Below, one piece after another: positions 44,339-56,865 of a stretch of 64,000 nucleotides of DNA (positions within the stretch are counted from its first letter, which is position 1; each line of letters starts with the position of its first letter). The translations under genes were made by a program, and so were the position numbers. Origin of the DNA: Gyromitra esculenta (taxonomy: Eukaryota; Ascomycota; Pezizomycetes; Pezizales; Discinaceae); assembly GCA_038503075.1 (NCBI GenBank), contig JBCAML010000006.1, forward strand, positions 868,001-932,000, in the 5' to 3' direction. The notes below the pieces were generated by a model that was not told where the DNA came from, made no database searches, and saw nothing but the letters and a program-made list of their open reading frames with translations.

Positions 44339-46589
44339 AGTTTTGGCAGGTTTTTTTTATCGTGATTCCTGGGGAAGACGTTGTTGTTGTTGGTGTTGCT
44401 GTTGGTGGTGGTGGTGGTGGTGGTTAAATTTAGGTCTGAGCTCCAGTAATGACGCCACGTCATGCTGTATCACCCATTACACTGCTAAACACCGCTTTCG
44501 TTTTGTACGATGCGAAATATCGCCATTCACAGCACCGTAGAAATTATTGGGGCCTCTAGAACTTGGGGAAGGATATATATCCCCCACCCTTTGCTCGTTA
44601 TACGTCCCCAGATGTTGACTTACCTGCAGGCGGTTCTTTGTGGGGTTCAGCCTGATCCCATCGTTTGATTTCAGGTGTGTGCCAAAATCCAGGGCTTAAC
44701 GAGAAAAGGAACTGGGGCAACACCAGTTGATGGCGACCAACCCACGTTAGAAGCCACTGGCAGTATTAGTGAATCTGGGGTCCTGATGGACGGCTCTGTG
44801 ACCTGGACGATACCTCATATGCTTGGGTAGTGTGCCCACTCTGTCTAGCACACGCTGATCACCACACCGTCTCTGCTCTAAAAACCAGTGGAGTTTCGCA
44901 ACAGAATAAGGGATAGTATCTTGTTGTGTCTAATGAACAAGTTAGGCCTGGCGACGAGACTACTTTAAGTCTACAGACTATTGGACAATACATACTATAC
45001 CGCCTTCACTTCGTATTCGATCTCCACGCTCCGGCAATGCGAATGTTACTAGATTTTTACTCAGAGTGATGTTCAGCTAACTGCAAAGTATTAGATCTGA
45101 AGGAGACCAGGAGCGAAGCCTTCGCGGAATTAAAAGAGCGCAATAAATATCCAGACAAACACCAACAGCTACGAAAAGGAAATATATTATTTTATTTTGG
45201 GGTGTGTGGCTGTCACCCTACAAAACTACATGTACACACGAGTTGTCGTTGCGCAAAAACCTTCCTAAGGGTGATATTATACCAAACGAAGTCAATCCAC
45301 CCAAAACATAGTGAATATAGTAGAGAATACTCTAACGCCTTATAAAAATATAAGGAAACGACTAGGATACTATGTTTCTAATGGACATATGTGCCAAATA
45401 CCACAACTACTTTGCTTTGACCACACCCATCCACTCACCATAACACCGCTACCTACGCTGCTGTATGCTTCCCATCAAATAGCTTTCTTTATAGGATGCC
45501 ATTTTTATTCAAGAATATTAAGAAAAAACAAAATACTGCCTGATTTTCCGCGAAGCTATAACTTAAAATCTAGAGCTTTCCCTGTCTAGCTAGGTGGGCT
45601 AAAGGGGTAAGCGGCTGATAGTATAGGTTTAGTTGTGTGCACGGTCGGAGCGAAGTAGTTGTAATATCCTGAACGTTTTCCCTAAAATATTTCTCAATCC
45701 CTTTGGGCGCTAGTTGTGGCTATTTAAACTTGAAAAAAATTGGTGTTTCTCAGACTCAGAGAAACATCACCTGTCTTAGCAATCTCCTAAACATCCCCTA
45801 TTCTCTTAATTTCCTTTCCCATCACATCAAATACTGTCCGTTCTCTGAAAACTATTATTCAGGAACCTGGGCACACTACTGCTGCTCAGAACTAGCTAAA
45901 TAGGAATATTTTCATGTAACTAGGTGATGTTGAGGTGAGTTTTCTCAAAATTGATTGGATTTTGCGCATCGATGACGCCCATACGCACCAAAACATAGGC
46001 CCGATAATACCGAGTGATTTGACATGATCTAAGGAAGAATCTAAACCAAAATCGCGCTTATACTTAGTCGCTTAGGATGATAGGAATAGTTTACTGGTAG
46101 TTGTCTAGATGGGGTATCTGGATATCATTCTGGGGAAAAGGAGTTTGCTACTTCAATAACAGCCAACCAAGAAGAGCCTCATTTCGATGTGCTAATTTCT
46201 TAGAGGAGAGAATGTATTCCGATTACTCGTGACCCCCAGAAAGTACAGAGAGCTACCTCTATCCATCTAAGTCTTCAGAAACTCCATCTTGCCGGTCCGC
46301 GGCACCCCAAAGGGAAAACTGAAATAAATCCTTTTTTTTGTACAGTAGATTGCTAAACATGGTACAGAGAAGAGGCAGACTATTGTCTCTGCTTTTCCGA
46401 TTGAGCTCCTTCAGTGAGGATCGTTTGTGCACCAGGTGTGAGGGACTATTTCACTTGTTAGTATTTTGGTTCCTCTCCTTTTTTCCCACCGCTGGATGCT
46501 AGAATAGCAGCTCAATTTGTACTTACTTCAGAAGTAAATTGTTGCATCTACGGAGAGGGGAAATCGTCAATGAGCTTTTCACTTGCAAG
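44339..46589. other. long gene-free stretch
   Basis: 2.25 kb without a supported gene. Frames of up to 92 residues (45311-45589) are AT-rich and have no family resemblance. TACATGTA at 45227-45234. I see no inverted repeats or LTRs. Confidence 0.4.
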
Positions 46590-46976
46590 TTAGATGTTTA
46601 CGGAGGCACAAACATTGTATTCCTTCTCCATCTCAGCCAATTGCTGGTCACCTTGAAGCGCAACCGCATAGGGTACACCTAAGATCATGATAGACGTAGT
46701 CACAACCCACAGCGATTGCCCACCAAACGAAAGTCCCTTACTAATCCATGAGTAGGTACGTGATATTCCATTCGAAACATATGTGCGTTGTTTGAGAGGG
46801 ATTATGTCTTTTAGGGCGACAATGCGATCGTAGAGCGACTCTTCAAGGTCTTCAACATCTTCGTCTTCATCGGAGATCTCGCTGTCAGTGTCGGTATAGT
46901 CGTCATCCTCAGCATCCGCAAACTCGGGTTTCACTTCGGTAAAGTGCTCATCCTCAACTTCCTGAATTTTAACCAT
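46590..46976 (-). CDS. TOM22: mitochondrial import receptor subunit Tom22
   Basis: Single exon, 128 residues, ATG at 46976 (MVKIQEVEDEHF). The N-terminal half is strongly acidic (EDDDYTDTDSEISDEDEDVE), the cytosolic receptor patch that binds presequences. Next come LYDRIVALKDIIP and RTYSWISKGLSFGGQSLWVVTTS, leading into one membrane span (about residues 84-105), and a short tail in the intermembrane space. Length and layout fit fungal Tom22, a core TOM-complex subunit that links Tom20 and Tom40. The gene is transcribed divergently from the ASCH-like gene over 346 bp. Confidence 0.93.
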   Translation of the reverse strand: MVKIQEVEDEHFTEVKPEFADAEDDDYTDTDSEISDEDEDVEDLEESLYDRIVALKDIIPLKQRTYVSNGISRTYSWISKGLSFGGQSLWVVTTSIMILGVPYAVALQGDQQLAEMEKEYNVCASVNI

Positions 46977-47322
46977 TGTCGTTGATTTCGTTGATTTGTT
47001 TGGTGGGGAGGCGAAACGTGAGGTTGTTGGGGATTGGATGACTTTAGATCGTGCTTTTTTTCCCCCCCTTTGCTTATCGATGACGAGCGTCACGTGAAGT
47101 ATTAGTCATATCCGCAAAACTGCTTCCGTGGTCTGCAACTATTCTCGGTGGCTCCGTTTGTAACTCCCTTCCCTCTCTGCGATCGTCTGGTGTGTGTTTT
47201 TTTTTTAAAGAATTTCTATTGCTCTTGGTATGAGCTCCTCGTGGTTTTATTCTCCCCCAATACTTCTTTTGGCATTGCTTTTTTCTCTTCATGGTCCAGG
47301 ATGCTGACCCTGCAGATAGGCC
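46977..47322. promoter_or_regulatory. divergent promoter TOM22 / ASCH-like gene
   Basis: 346 bp between the two start codons, T-rich on the right side. An ATG at 47291 opens only a short frame. Confidence 0.5.
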
Positions 47323-47757
47323 ATGGCCATGACAAACGGATACGCTGACATACTCATCTCTGTCAAGTTAGAGCATATGAACAACATCGTCTCCCGCCTT
47401 AAAACACACGAATTCAGGAAATATCTTATCCCAGAGTCCACAAAAAGAATATGGTTTTACGTCATGGCTCCGATCCAACAGTTACAGTACGTTGCGGTTA
47501 TCAGCGACGAGAAGCACCCCGGGGAAATTGACGAAGCGGATAAAGGAATTGGAAATGAAGAATTCAACGCGAACCGAATGGAGGCTAAATATGCACATGA
47601 GATCTTGCATCTTTATGAGCTGAAGGAGCCGCTTTCGTTTTATGAGCTGAAGGAATTTGAATTCCTCAGAGCACCACCGCCTTCCGCGAAGTGGCAATGG
47701 GCTAAGCCAGAGATGCTGGGAAATATAAAATGGAATAAACAGAAAATGCTCTTTTAG
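47323..47757 (+). CDS. PUA-fold/ASCH-like protein, function unknown
   Basis: Single exon, 144 residues. ADILISVKLEHMNNIVSRLKTHEFRKYLIP followed by IWFYVMAP and YVAVISDEKHPGEID has the ASCH/PUA-like pattern (a conserved lysine/arginine patch in the THEFRK motif and a beta-strand WFY). Small ASCH proteins in other organisms bind RNA or modified nucleotides. The C-terminus YELKEPLSFYELKEF...APPPSAKWQWAKPEML resembles fungal relatives. The ATG at 47323 is preceded by CC and followed by a second ATG two codons on. No role is assigned. Confidence 0.75.
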   Translation: MAMTNGYADILISVKLEHMNNIVSRLKTHEFRKYLIPESTKRIWFYVMAPIQQLQYVAVISDEKHPGEIDEADKGIGNEEFNANRMEAKYAHEILHLYELKEPLSFYELKEFEFLRAPPPSAKWQWAKPEMLGNIKWNKQKMLF

Positions 47758-48301
47758 CAAGTGAGTCTAATTGCCTAAAGATTGATTGGGTTGATGAATG
47801 ATTAAGTGGGAGAGTTGATACTTACTGTGGCATCTACGGACAGTCATTGTATCATAATTCCCTGGAGGCTTGTGACTCTACTGCTGGCATAGGGCTTGTT
47901 ATTCAAGACCTGAGTAGAGTTATGCTTCGCTGGAGCTTCTTCTTGGAAGGAAACTTTGTGTCGGTTTCTGCTAGGAGTTTTGTTATAGTGTTATGTAAAT
48001 CAGAACTTCTATTTCTGCACAGCGAGGCTCCATTGTAGATTCCCACCTTGGGTAGTGAGATTTCTCAGGAAAAGAAAAAGTGTTTTAATTATTGAGGCAG
48101 AAAGTCTCGATTGTGGCTCATGCATGCGTGTAGTGGCGGTGCAAGCTGCGGGGCGGCGAGTGCGACACCGTGATCGCAGTCTAACCCTAACCTCTAACCG
48201 AACCCGTTTCGTTTCCTCGAGAATCCCGATTCTTCCCACAACCTCACATCATCTCTCCGTCCATCTCCATTTTGTCCCTCTCCGCTCCCTGCCTTCGCAG
48301 C
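47758..48301. other. intergenic, ATP5 promoter
   Basis: Gene-free. CTAACCCTAACC-type short run at 48180-48192; C/T-rich leader near the ATG. Confidence 0.4.
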
Positions 48302-49348
48302 ATGTTTTCCGCCCGCTCCGCCTCGCTCGCTAGAGCAATTGTCCCCCGCATCGGCGTCAGGACTTACTCCGCCGCCGCTCAATCTGTTAGGCCGCCTGTT
48401 GCGCTGTTTGGCGTTGACGGCACTTATGCCTCTGCCTTGGTGGGTTTTTTCTAGTTTCAACGTTATGATACGTCACCTCTAGATTTAATTTCGTAGGATA
48501 GGGAGGTGATTTTGGGGCCTCTTTTTGTCATCGTGATATTGTTTGGATAAGACAATAGCTCGGCTAATGATTTCGCTCGTCTAGTATACCGCATCGGCAA
48601 AAACCTCGGCCCTCGATTCCACCGACAAGTCCCTTCAAATTCTCAAGCAGACCCTTAACAAGAAACCCGAACTCGTTCGGTACATCTCCTCCCCGACGCG
48701 GAGCGTCGAGGATAAATCTTTTATCATCGAGCAGATCGCCAAGATGATACCCGGCGACAAGACCGTCAAGAATCTTATACAGACTTTGGCGGAGAACAAT
48801 AGACTTGGTCTGTTGGGCGATGTTATCGATAAGTACACTGTACTTATGGGTGCCCATAGGGGAGAAGTTGAAGCCATTGTCACTAGTTCTTCTGTATGCC
48901 TCCCACTTACCCTACCATGGTTTAGAGATATGAGGAGGGGGTATGTCATTTTGCCCAATTCGAGGAAGCGAATTGGGGAATTGAAAATATGGGGATTGGG
49001 GAGACCATCAAGCTGGGGAGTTTTTCCGTTAGAAAAGCAAGACTAACAGTCCAATCCCATAGCAATTGGACCCCAAGACCCTCGGTCGTCTCGAGACTGC
49101 TATCTCTAGGTCCCAGTATGTTGGCACAGGAAAGAAATTGAAGGTGATCAACAAGGTGAGTTATCAACCGAGGCCACGATTGTGTTAGCGTTGGTTTCTC
49201 GGTATATTCTAACTCTGTAATCTCCCAATCAAAGGTCAACCCGGACATCATTGGAGGGCTTGTCGTTGAGATTGGTGACAGGACTATTGACCTCAGCATT
49301 TCCTCCAAAATGGCTAAGCTGAACAAGCTCCTGACCGATACTTTGTAA
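48302..49348 (+). CDS. ATP5: mitochondrial ATP synthase subunit 5 (OSCP)
   Basis: Exons 48302-48439, 48585-48893, 49063-49155 and 49235-49348 give 217 residues. An Arg/Ser/Ala-rich presequence (MFSARSASLARAIVPRIGVR) is followed by RPPVALFGVDGTYASALYTA, the OSCP delta-domain helices and GLLGDVIDKYTVLMGAHRGE. The C-terminal KKLKVINKVNPDIIGGLVVE and DRTIDLSISSKMAKLNKLL are typical of OSCP. The protein couples F1 to the peripheral stalk. All splice phases agree and the sequence is intact. Confidence 0.96.
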
Positions 49349-49854
49349 ATGGAATACCAATTGGAATAATGAAATAAAATGTGATATAGATGGGGGGTTG
49401 GGGCCAGGGAACTCAGAAAAATAAGGCAATGCTATTATAGATTGCTGGCATATTATTTCCGTCCCGGCAAACCTTTCTAGTGTTCGCGGGCTGAGGGCAT
49501 GGCGCCTTCAGTTTTACGTGAATAATACCTAGAGGTCGCGAAGGCCCTTTTTGCGATTTTTCTCCCCTACCCTCGGGGTCGAAGGAAACCTAGCCATTAA
49601 ATAATTATGGGGAAGCCTGTATTATGGATCTCCGAAAAATTGATCTCTGGTGGTGGATATCTTTCGTTCGTGCGGAAAAGAATCAGATTCCTTTCGACTG
49701 ATACTCTCTACTGCCTTCTCTTGTTCAGATGTTTTCGCGGTAATATATTCTCGAGCTTAAGTTTCTACGCACCCTGTGCCATTCATCTGGTATTATTTTT
49801 TTTAATGAAAGAAAGTCACCCATCCATCACCGTCAGCATACAGCCCAAAGCCTT
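49349..49854. other. intergenic between convergent ATP5 and SmF genes
   Basis: 506 bp; nothing coding is supported. Confidence 0.4.
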
Positions 49855-50328
49855 CTAGCCTTCCATCTTGACATCCTTCGAGTCAGAAGTATTCCTGTCC
49901 CCAGATATCCATAGAACGTTGTTACACCTTGATATCGTAATTTAGTTAGCACATCACGTTCATCAAGTTTTTTTTATAGAAGAGGATTGCGTACCGAATA
50001 AGAACCTGTCCTAGGCTTCCGGTGCTCTTCCCATCAACAAACTCCTCTGTACCAGAAAGCTGGATGTTCATGTACGAATCCACGCTGACAAGCAGTCCTT
50101 TGTACTCAGTTTGCCCCCACTTTAGACGCACGACTACGGACTGATTGACACTAAATGTTCCGCGCTGCCATGTGAGTATGAGGGTTTATTATTAGGGGAG
50201 GGGATATAAATGGTGTTGACGTACAGCGATTGCAGCATAGGACGGGGGTTGATAGGAACGAACTTTAGACGTAAACTATTAGCATTAGGAACTCCAGAGC
50301 TCCCAGAATATCAGAATCTTACACTCAT
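49855..50328 (-). CDS. SMX3: spliceosomal Sm protein F (SmF)
   Basis: Four exons on the minus strand, 50328-50323 (only ATGAGT), 50262-50225, 50150-49995 and 49927-49855, give 90 residues. The product starts [15 protein letters not shown], then [21 protein letters not shown] (Sm1 motif) and [16 protein letters not shown] (Sm2 motif with the RNA-contacting RCNN). It is part of the heptameric Sm ring on U1, U2, U4 and U5 snRNAs. The 6-nt first coding exon is supported because the product without it would lack Met-Ser and the frame joins exactly. The C-terminal tail [16 protein letters not shown] is longer than in yeast. Confidence 0.93.
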
Positions 50329-50548
50329 GATGTGCAGCAGAGATTTCTTGGATTGGTTTTTGTAGTTTTGTAATAGTCGGGGGGTTGTGGTGAGTGGTGA
50401 GTGCTTCGTGGTTGGCTCGACCAACAGCGCATGAGGCTCCCCAGTGCTTGCTTTTGGGCCGGGTAACCCTTGCCGAGCTCCATCTTGCTGTTGTGGTTTT
50501 CTTCTGCTTAGATTCAAACGACCCCCCGGCAACAACAAATTCGTCACC
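50329..50548. promoter_or_regulatory. divergent promoter SmF / SF3a1
   Basis: Only 220 bp separate the start codons of two spliceosome genes. No factor site is asserted. Confidence 0.6.
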
Positions 50549-52427
50549 ATGTCTCCTGCTGCCGCCGTACCTCATCCTGCTACCGCCGAGGCTTTCGCCC
50601 CGATTGAACAGATCAACAAGCCTCCCGAGGGTGTCGTATTGCCCCCGAAGGACCTCAGAGGTACACCTTCCCACGCGTTCTATTCATACGCGCATTGACG
50701 AGCTAATTCGTGTCTTTTGCCTCTCTAGCTATTGTTGAAAAGACCGCTGGTTATGTCGCGCGTAACGGTCAAGTTTTTGAACGTAAGTGTTCCGTATCCT
50801 ACTCCTACTCCCTCTTATTTCCTGAGGCTGATTCGTGGTAAGGGGGTGGAAATACACACGAGTGAAGAACGCCGTTCGCTAACATTGGCCGGTAATCAGA
50901 ACGCATTCGTGAGAAGGAAAAACATAACCCCAAGTTTTCGTTCCTAAATACCGCCGATTCGTATTACCAGTTCTACATATGGCGTCTCGAGGAGATCCGA
51001 GCTGGTCGTGGAACAGCACTGGCGGCTGGACGGGCTGGCCCTGAAAGTAAGCCTGTGCTAGTAGAACTAGAAAAACCAAAAGGCCCTGCAGAACCGCCAG
51101 AGTTTAAATTCTCGGCAAGGATGCCGAATATTTCTGCGCAGGATCTTGACATTTTGAGGCTGACGGCGCTGTTCGTGGCTCGTCATGGGCGCTCATTCTT
51201 GACCACCCTGTCGCAACGCGAGGCGCGCAATTTCCAATTTGATTTTCTGCGCCCAAACCATTCGTTTTACCAATATTTCTCGAGGCTAGTCGACCAATAC
51301 ACAGAACTTTTGACGCCGAGCGGAGGTCTGAGTGTTGAGGAACTAGAGAAGAATATTAAGGACAAGTTCCACCTGTTGGATAGGGCGAGAGGAAGGGCGG
51401 AGTGGACTAAGTTCCAAGAGAAGGAACGGGAAAAGAAGGAGGAAGAGGAAGATCATGAGCGACGTAAGCGCTTACATTTCACCAGTTATCATCATGGTAA
51501 ATCGGTTCTAATTTACCTGTATAGTGTCATATGCCCAGATTGATTGGCACGACTTTGTCGTCGTCGAAACCGTCGTCTTCACTGACGCGGACGACCAAGC
51601 CGACCTCCCACCCCCGACCTCACTTTCTGACCTCCAGCACGCCTCCCTTGAGCAAAAGGCCATGATGTCGCTGCACCCCAACTCCCTCCGGATTGAAGAA
51701 GCCATGCCCACATCCGATCCAGAACCCATCGAAACACCATACCACCAGCACCAAAGGCACCAAAGGCAACAAGCAGCCCATGAAGAAGAAGACGGCATGG
51801 ATATGGAGATGGAAGGTTCAGACGATGAAGACAGGGAAAGGCAGAAGGAGCAAGATAGAAAACGACAGGCACAGGAGGCCGCAAAGCAGGGGCTCGGGCA
51901 GGGACAGATGAAGATCAGGAGTGATTATGTGCCGAGGGCACTGGCAAAGAGACAGCAAGGACAGCTGGGGATTTGTCCGAATTGCGGGCAGAACATTCCA
52001 CTAGATGAAATGGAAGATCATATGAGGAGTATGTGCTCCCAGTTCCGATTTATTATCAAGCAGTTATCTGACGGCCAAACCCATAGTTGAACTTCTCGAT
52101 CCCCGCTGGAAAGAACAGCGTGCCCGTGCAGATGCAAAACAGCTCACAACCAACATCTCCACCAACGACACTGTCCTCAACTTGAAGCGTCTCGCTTCCC
52201 AGCGTGACGATCTCTTCGACTCTACTGGTGGCCATAACATTCCTGCCGAGGAGCTCGAACGCAGAAAACGTGTTGCTACTGGTGGCTCCTGGGACGGGTC
52301 CGCTGAAACGAAAGAAGCAGTCAGGATGCAGCAGCTACAGAATGTTAATGTCCAGGAACAGATCGAGGCGATTAGGAGGAAGGCCGGCAATGTGTCAAAC
52401 CCAAGCGTGGGGCCACAGAGGCAGTAG
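50549..52427 (+). CDS. PRP21: splicing factor 3A subunit 1 (SF3a120/Prp21)
   Basis: Exons 50549-50660, 50729-50782, 50900-51463, 51525-52028 and 52087-52427 give 524 residues. There are two SURP modules: IVEKTAGYVARNGQVFEQRIREK...FLNTADSYYQFY (about 38-90), and LRLTALFVARHGRSFLTTLSQREARNFQFDFLRPNHSFYQYF (about 145-190). A Pro-interacting region then follows (SYAQIDWHDFVVVETVVF), a Gln/Glu-rich linker, and CPNCGQNIPLDEMEDHM with RIELLDPRWKEQRARADAK. It is the U2 snRNP SF3a subunit that joins SF3a2/3 and prepares the pre-spliceosome. No ubiquitin-like C-terminal domain is seen, as in yeast Prp21. Confidence 0.95.
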
Positions 52428-52861
52428 TGGAGCAGGCTATATACGATAAGAATTGTTGTTTTATTCTCCCAAAAAATGTTGTTGTGCTGTTTGATAGGGA
52501 CGATGATGATGGGAGTTGGGGTGGAACTTTTACGTATCCTTTCTTGTATTCTAGCATCACGCAAGGCCCCTGAGCCGATGTGCGATTTAATTTGAACATA
52601 AAACAAATCACGGTTCAGCAGCGAGAGCCATCGCAGTATCATTCACTCACATCTAGCATACAACAAGACTCTAACTGGGGCATAGTTGATGCCATAGTAA
52701 ATCCCTAGCGATCATGACTTTACTTTCTCAAGCTAGTACCAACTGTGGAAGAGAGTGGTATCCAGGACAGGAGTTAGAAATAAAGAAAAAGGAAAAGTAG
52801 ATTCTAACTGACGCCAGAACAGAAGAAATAACCACTCTGATGGTTGCAGCATTTCGCTCAT
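52428..52861. other. intergenic between convergent genes
   Basis: 434 bp, no gene. Confidence 0.4.
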
Positions 52862-55350
52862 TTAATCTTCCTCCTCATCCTCCTCATCCTCCTCTTCTTC
52901 GGAGCTCTCCTCCTCTTCGGCCTCCTCAAGCCACTTCACAAACGCCTCAGTACTCTTTCTGACCTTCGCCATCCCACCTACCTCTGTACTACTCCTCTCA
53001 TCCGCCCACCAGCCATTAAATGCCTCCTCCTCAACCAACTCTAACTCAAACAGTTTTTGAGAAACATTAAGCAGGATACTACTCCCGTATTTTTTGTCGC
53101 AACATTCCTTTTGCAAAAGCAGTAAAAAATCCGATTGATCCTTCCGCTCGAATATCGTCCTCTTAATCAGTGGTTGCCAGCGCGTATATACGGACTCGGC
53201 GGCCTGAGGAATAGTTTTAGAGGCCTTGCTAACTAGCTGCTCGATACGGTTGGTAAGAGCTGTAACGACGGCACGGCGGACTTGATGCCAGGAGGCGTTA
53301 CTAGTCATACGAAGGCCGTTGAGCTCAAGGGAGGCGACTTCGACTGGATGCTCGCCTTCGACAGCAACGAATAGAGATAGAGAGGCCTCTTTATGCCATG
53401 CTTCTGCGTCGTTGTTGTCGTCAGATTCTGCAGTTGTGGCAGAATCTCGCCTCGTTCTTCTCCCCGGGAATTCGTCGTCTGAGTCGGTACCGTCAACCGA
53501 AAAGGTTGATATCGATGAATCTGAGATGTTGGCATGGTTGAGTTTGAAGACTGTAAAATTAGTTAGCGTAAACTCCCGAGCAGACAGATTGTGTTGGAGA
53601 GATCAATTTACCTAGGCCATCATAGAGCGCACTTTGGAGTTCTTCCTCATCTTCTGACTCTGAATCCTCGTACTCGTATCCCAAGCCCCCAGCCCCAACC
53701 AATTCTTCATTTGATTGTTTTTCATCATCGGAATCATCTGCATCACTCGATCTCTTGTTATAGCAGATCTTACTATTGCCTTTCACGACAGTTCCATCCG
53801 CAAGTTTCACACCATACGAGATCACAGCTCCCGGCTCAACGATACAGTTCTTTCCCAGAGTAGCACCACTCGCGATTAACGCATTATTGATCTTGCAACC
53901 ATCACCAACTGTCACTGAATCCCAGATATATGCACGTTTTATCAAGACATTGCTTCCGATTTTACACTCCCTCCCAATGACGCTTTGACCCACGACACTT
54001 TTTTCGCCTATACTTGTTCCGGTGCCCAAAACGGTCATATTCTCCACAATACTAGACCTCGCCAGAAACACATCATCTTCGGCATATATATTTCCCCTCT
54101 TCAGCACAAACGTGTGGCCTGTCCCAAGGTTGCTATCAGGACACAATGGATATGTCCACCGGCTCATAATATCTCTGCTGACAGCATCGTATGTTTGCAA
54201 GCTCCTAACCCTAGCTGCGTATTTACTGGATATTATATGGGTATGGACTGTTTTCGAATAAAGATCGTAGTCTGTAAGGATCCCGTGGAGGAAGTGACGG
54301 CGTATATGCTGGTAATCGAAATTCTCGGTAAACAAGGCCGGAACATCAGGGGAACAGATATCGACGAAACAATCAATGAGATCGGTTCGAATCGTGAGTT
54401 CTGAATGTTCTTTAGTGAGACCTGAAGGCAGCATGGCCATACTTTCTGCCCCGGGACGAATCTCATCGTAATGAACACAGCGGTTCGATGCAGACTCGAT
54501 TACAAAGACCCCAGTTTCACCCTTGGGCCTGTTTTGGCAATATACCTTTTAGCACTCTTTTTCTTACCCATTGGAAGTTCAAGGGAGTTCCAGGGGGGAA
54601 AGGACTGAACTCACTTTGTCCTATGGGAACTGCCCGCTTCTCTCAGAACCATGGTCATGATAGCATTTTTGTCAATTCTTCTTCGCTTATTATGCTCCTC
54701 TAGAACACCCTCGAGTTGTAAATTGCCGACGAAGTCTCCGTGAAGCAGCAAAAAGTCTGTTGTAATAATCTGTTTCTGGTCTATCTCACGCATAGCGTCG
54801 CCAACTGAGCTGCTAGATGGAGATATGATGATCTGACAAGTCTTGAAGGGGGACGACGGCAAGTTCCATTTCGAGCCTCTAGATAGAAACAACTTTTTGT
54901 TAAGGTATTCCCACAACAGGTGGGCTGTGAGTGTACTAACCGAATGTATGCCTCTATCTTTTCAGCATGGTTAGAAACAAAAATAAAAACGTCTTCAACA
55001 CCAGCGTGAGCGAGGAACTCAAAAGTGTACTCGATGAGCGGGGTGTTTGCCAGAGGAAGTAGACACTACAAGAAAAATAAGAAAGTTTAGTCCCCATATG
55101 AAATATATCAGTAAAACAGAAGATTCTTTGGCATCCTTACTCGTGGAGTCTCGAGTGTGAGTGGGCGGAATTTCTTTTCGTACGCATCGGCGAGTACCTA
55201 GACGGTATTGAGTCAGATGAAGCTACATACATCATCCAGAGATTAAAGGACCGCTATACTCACAACAGCCTGTAGAAGTTGTTCTCGTTGTTCATCAGCT
55301 TGTTTCTTTCCGCCCGAGCCGGCAGCTTTCTTCTCCTTGCGACTGCTCAT
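52862..55350 (-). CDS. GCD6: translation initiation factor eIF2B epsilon subunit
   Basis: Six exons on the minus strand: 55350-55264, 55197-55141, 55065-54941, 54878-54615, 54528-53612, 53550-52862, giving 712 residues. The N-terminal nucleotidyltransferase-like domain begins LANTPLIEYTFEFLAHAGVE. A left-handed beta-helix follows with hexapeptide repeats (SIVENMTVLGTGTSIGEKSVVGQSVIGREC, described in parts). The C-terminal W2/HEAT domain holds the acidic/aromatic AA boxes (AFVKWLEEAEEEE) and a very acidic tail. It is the catalytic GEF subunit that reloads eIF2 with GTP. All phases agree. An acidic linker (SEDEEELQSALYDGLG) is split by the last intron. Confidence 0.95.
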
Positions 55351-56865
55351 AGCGATGTTTTTTTTTGGCTTCCGAGCGTTGGTGTAATAAGTTGAAGTTG
55401 AGTCTGGTTGGTGGGGTTTTTTTGGTTTGGTGGGGCAGCTGGCGGTTACATCGAAACCGTTGACGGTGGCGCTAAACATCACTGAAAGTCACTCGTAAGG
55501 TGTCGAACAACGTCTTTAAATGGTACCAAAGCCCTAACTTCCCTTGGTACTATTACGGGAGGACTTTAGGTTCGTATGCCGTGTAATGGTTTGAAAAGCT
55601 TTGCTTGATGGTACGACAGGAGTTTAATTATAAACTGAAGATAGAGGACAGAAAATGATTAGAGCTGGTTGGGAAATGGATTGAGGCCCATTATTTCTGT
55701 GATATTTTAGATGACTGAGATGGGAAGAAAGGTTAAAGAGAAAGCGAGAATGAATAAGACTAAATACTAGATGATCAGTGTATCCGTGACCAACCTCTGC
55801 AATACCCCATGACTATTGCTTGAGCTATGGCTTCAATGTCTATAGGCTGTCACCAGATCTAGTGTCTGGTTTCGTAACCTGGTATTGCCTCCACCTCAAA
55901 ATTCACCCTTCAGGATCAACAAAATTAGTCATATTTCTACAGCTTAGATATAACGGGATTAGGTATGTAGGTGTTGGTCGAGCATTACCGTAAATCACAG
56001 AGATCTAGCGAGATGATTCCCCCCTCTTGGGTAGAAATCGGTGAGGGTGTATTTAAGCGTGTAGCGGTTTGAAGGTACATGTAGTTGTGAGGTTGGTATG
56101 TACATGTACCTAAGACTGGAAAAATTATATCCCCATTTAGAGATTGACATTTACTACGCTATATACCAGCCTATACACATCTAGATAATACAAATAACCT
56201 CTAAGTTCTTAAAGTTTATCCTTTAGGTGCTATACAATATTAAGCACAGCCACACGAGAGAATTTAGCTACCTCAACGTCTCTTAACATAATTCCAACCA
56301 CTGGGTAGTCGAACTTGAGGAATATTTCGGGCTATTCAAGTCATTGGATATCTCACTTGGATGGATTGATTGGATTTGGAGCGCCTCATGAGTTAGATTG
56401 TTGCATTTGGGTATCCACATATATTACCCAGGTGCCATGCGATGTTTTGAACCACATTGCAATAGGTATAACTTTAGAACACCGGGTCGTGCTTTTCGTT
56501 TTCTGATCCCAGGCTCGACTACCTCTAGCCATCGCGTCCCAAGTAAGGAGACAAGCGGGTGCGGGATATGGTTAATTCTGTAGAACAGCGTGTGTTTTTG
56601 GGGTGTTTGGCCAAGACAGGCAATGACGATTGTACGCCACCAAAAATAGTGCCTCAGCCACGCAGAGACGAAGAGGTGGCCTCTCCCCTAGATGGTGGCA
56701 CGAACCCTATCCCTGTGCACATATCAATTAAGGACTCCTAAAAATTACATCGTGTCCTCAAAACGCTTATCTACCTCATCTTGCGCTCTGCAGCATCTCC
56801 ACCCTCTTTCTTTCGCCAGTCGGTTCTCATCATTTTCTCGAAAAAGAAACTTTGCTCTTTCAGTA
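55351..56865. other. long intergenic stretch
   Basis: 1.5 kb without a supported gene. Two TACATGTA copies at 56076-56083 and 56101-56108. The last 150 bp form the SEC62 promoter/leader. Confidence 0.4.

Noticed and set aside
45311..45903. Open frames in the long gap upstream of TOM22
   Set aside because: AT-rich chance frames with no family resemblance.
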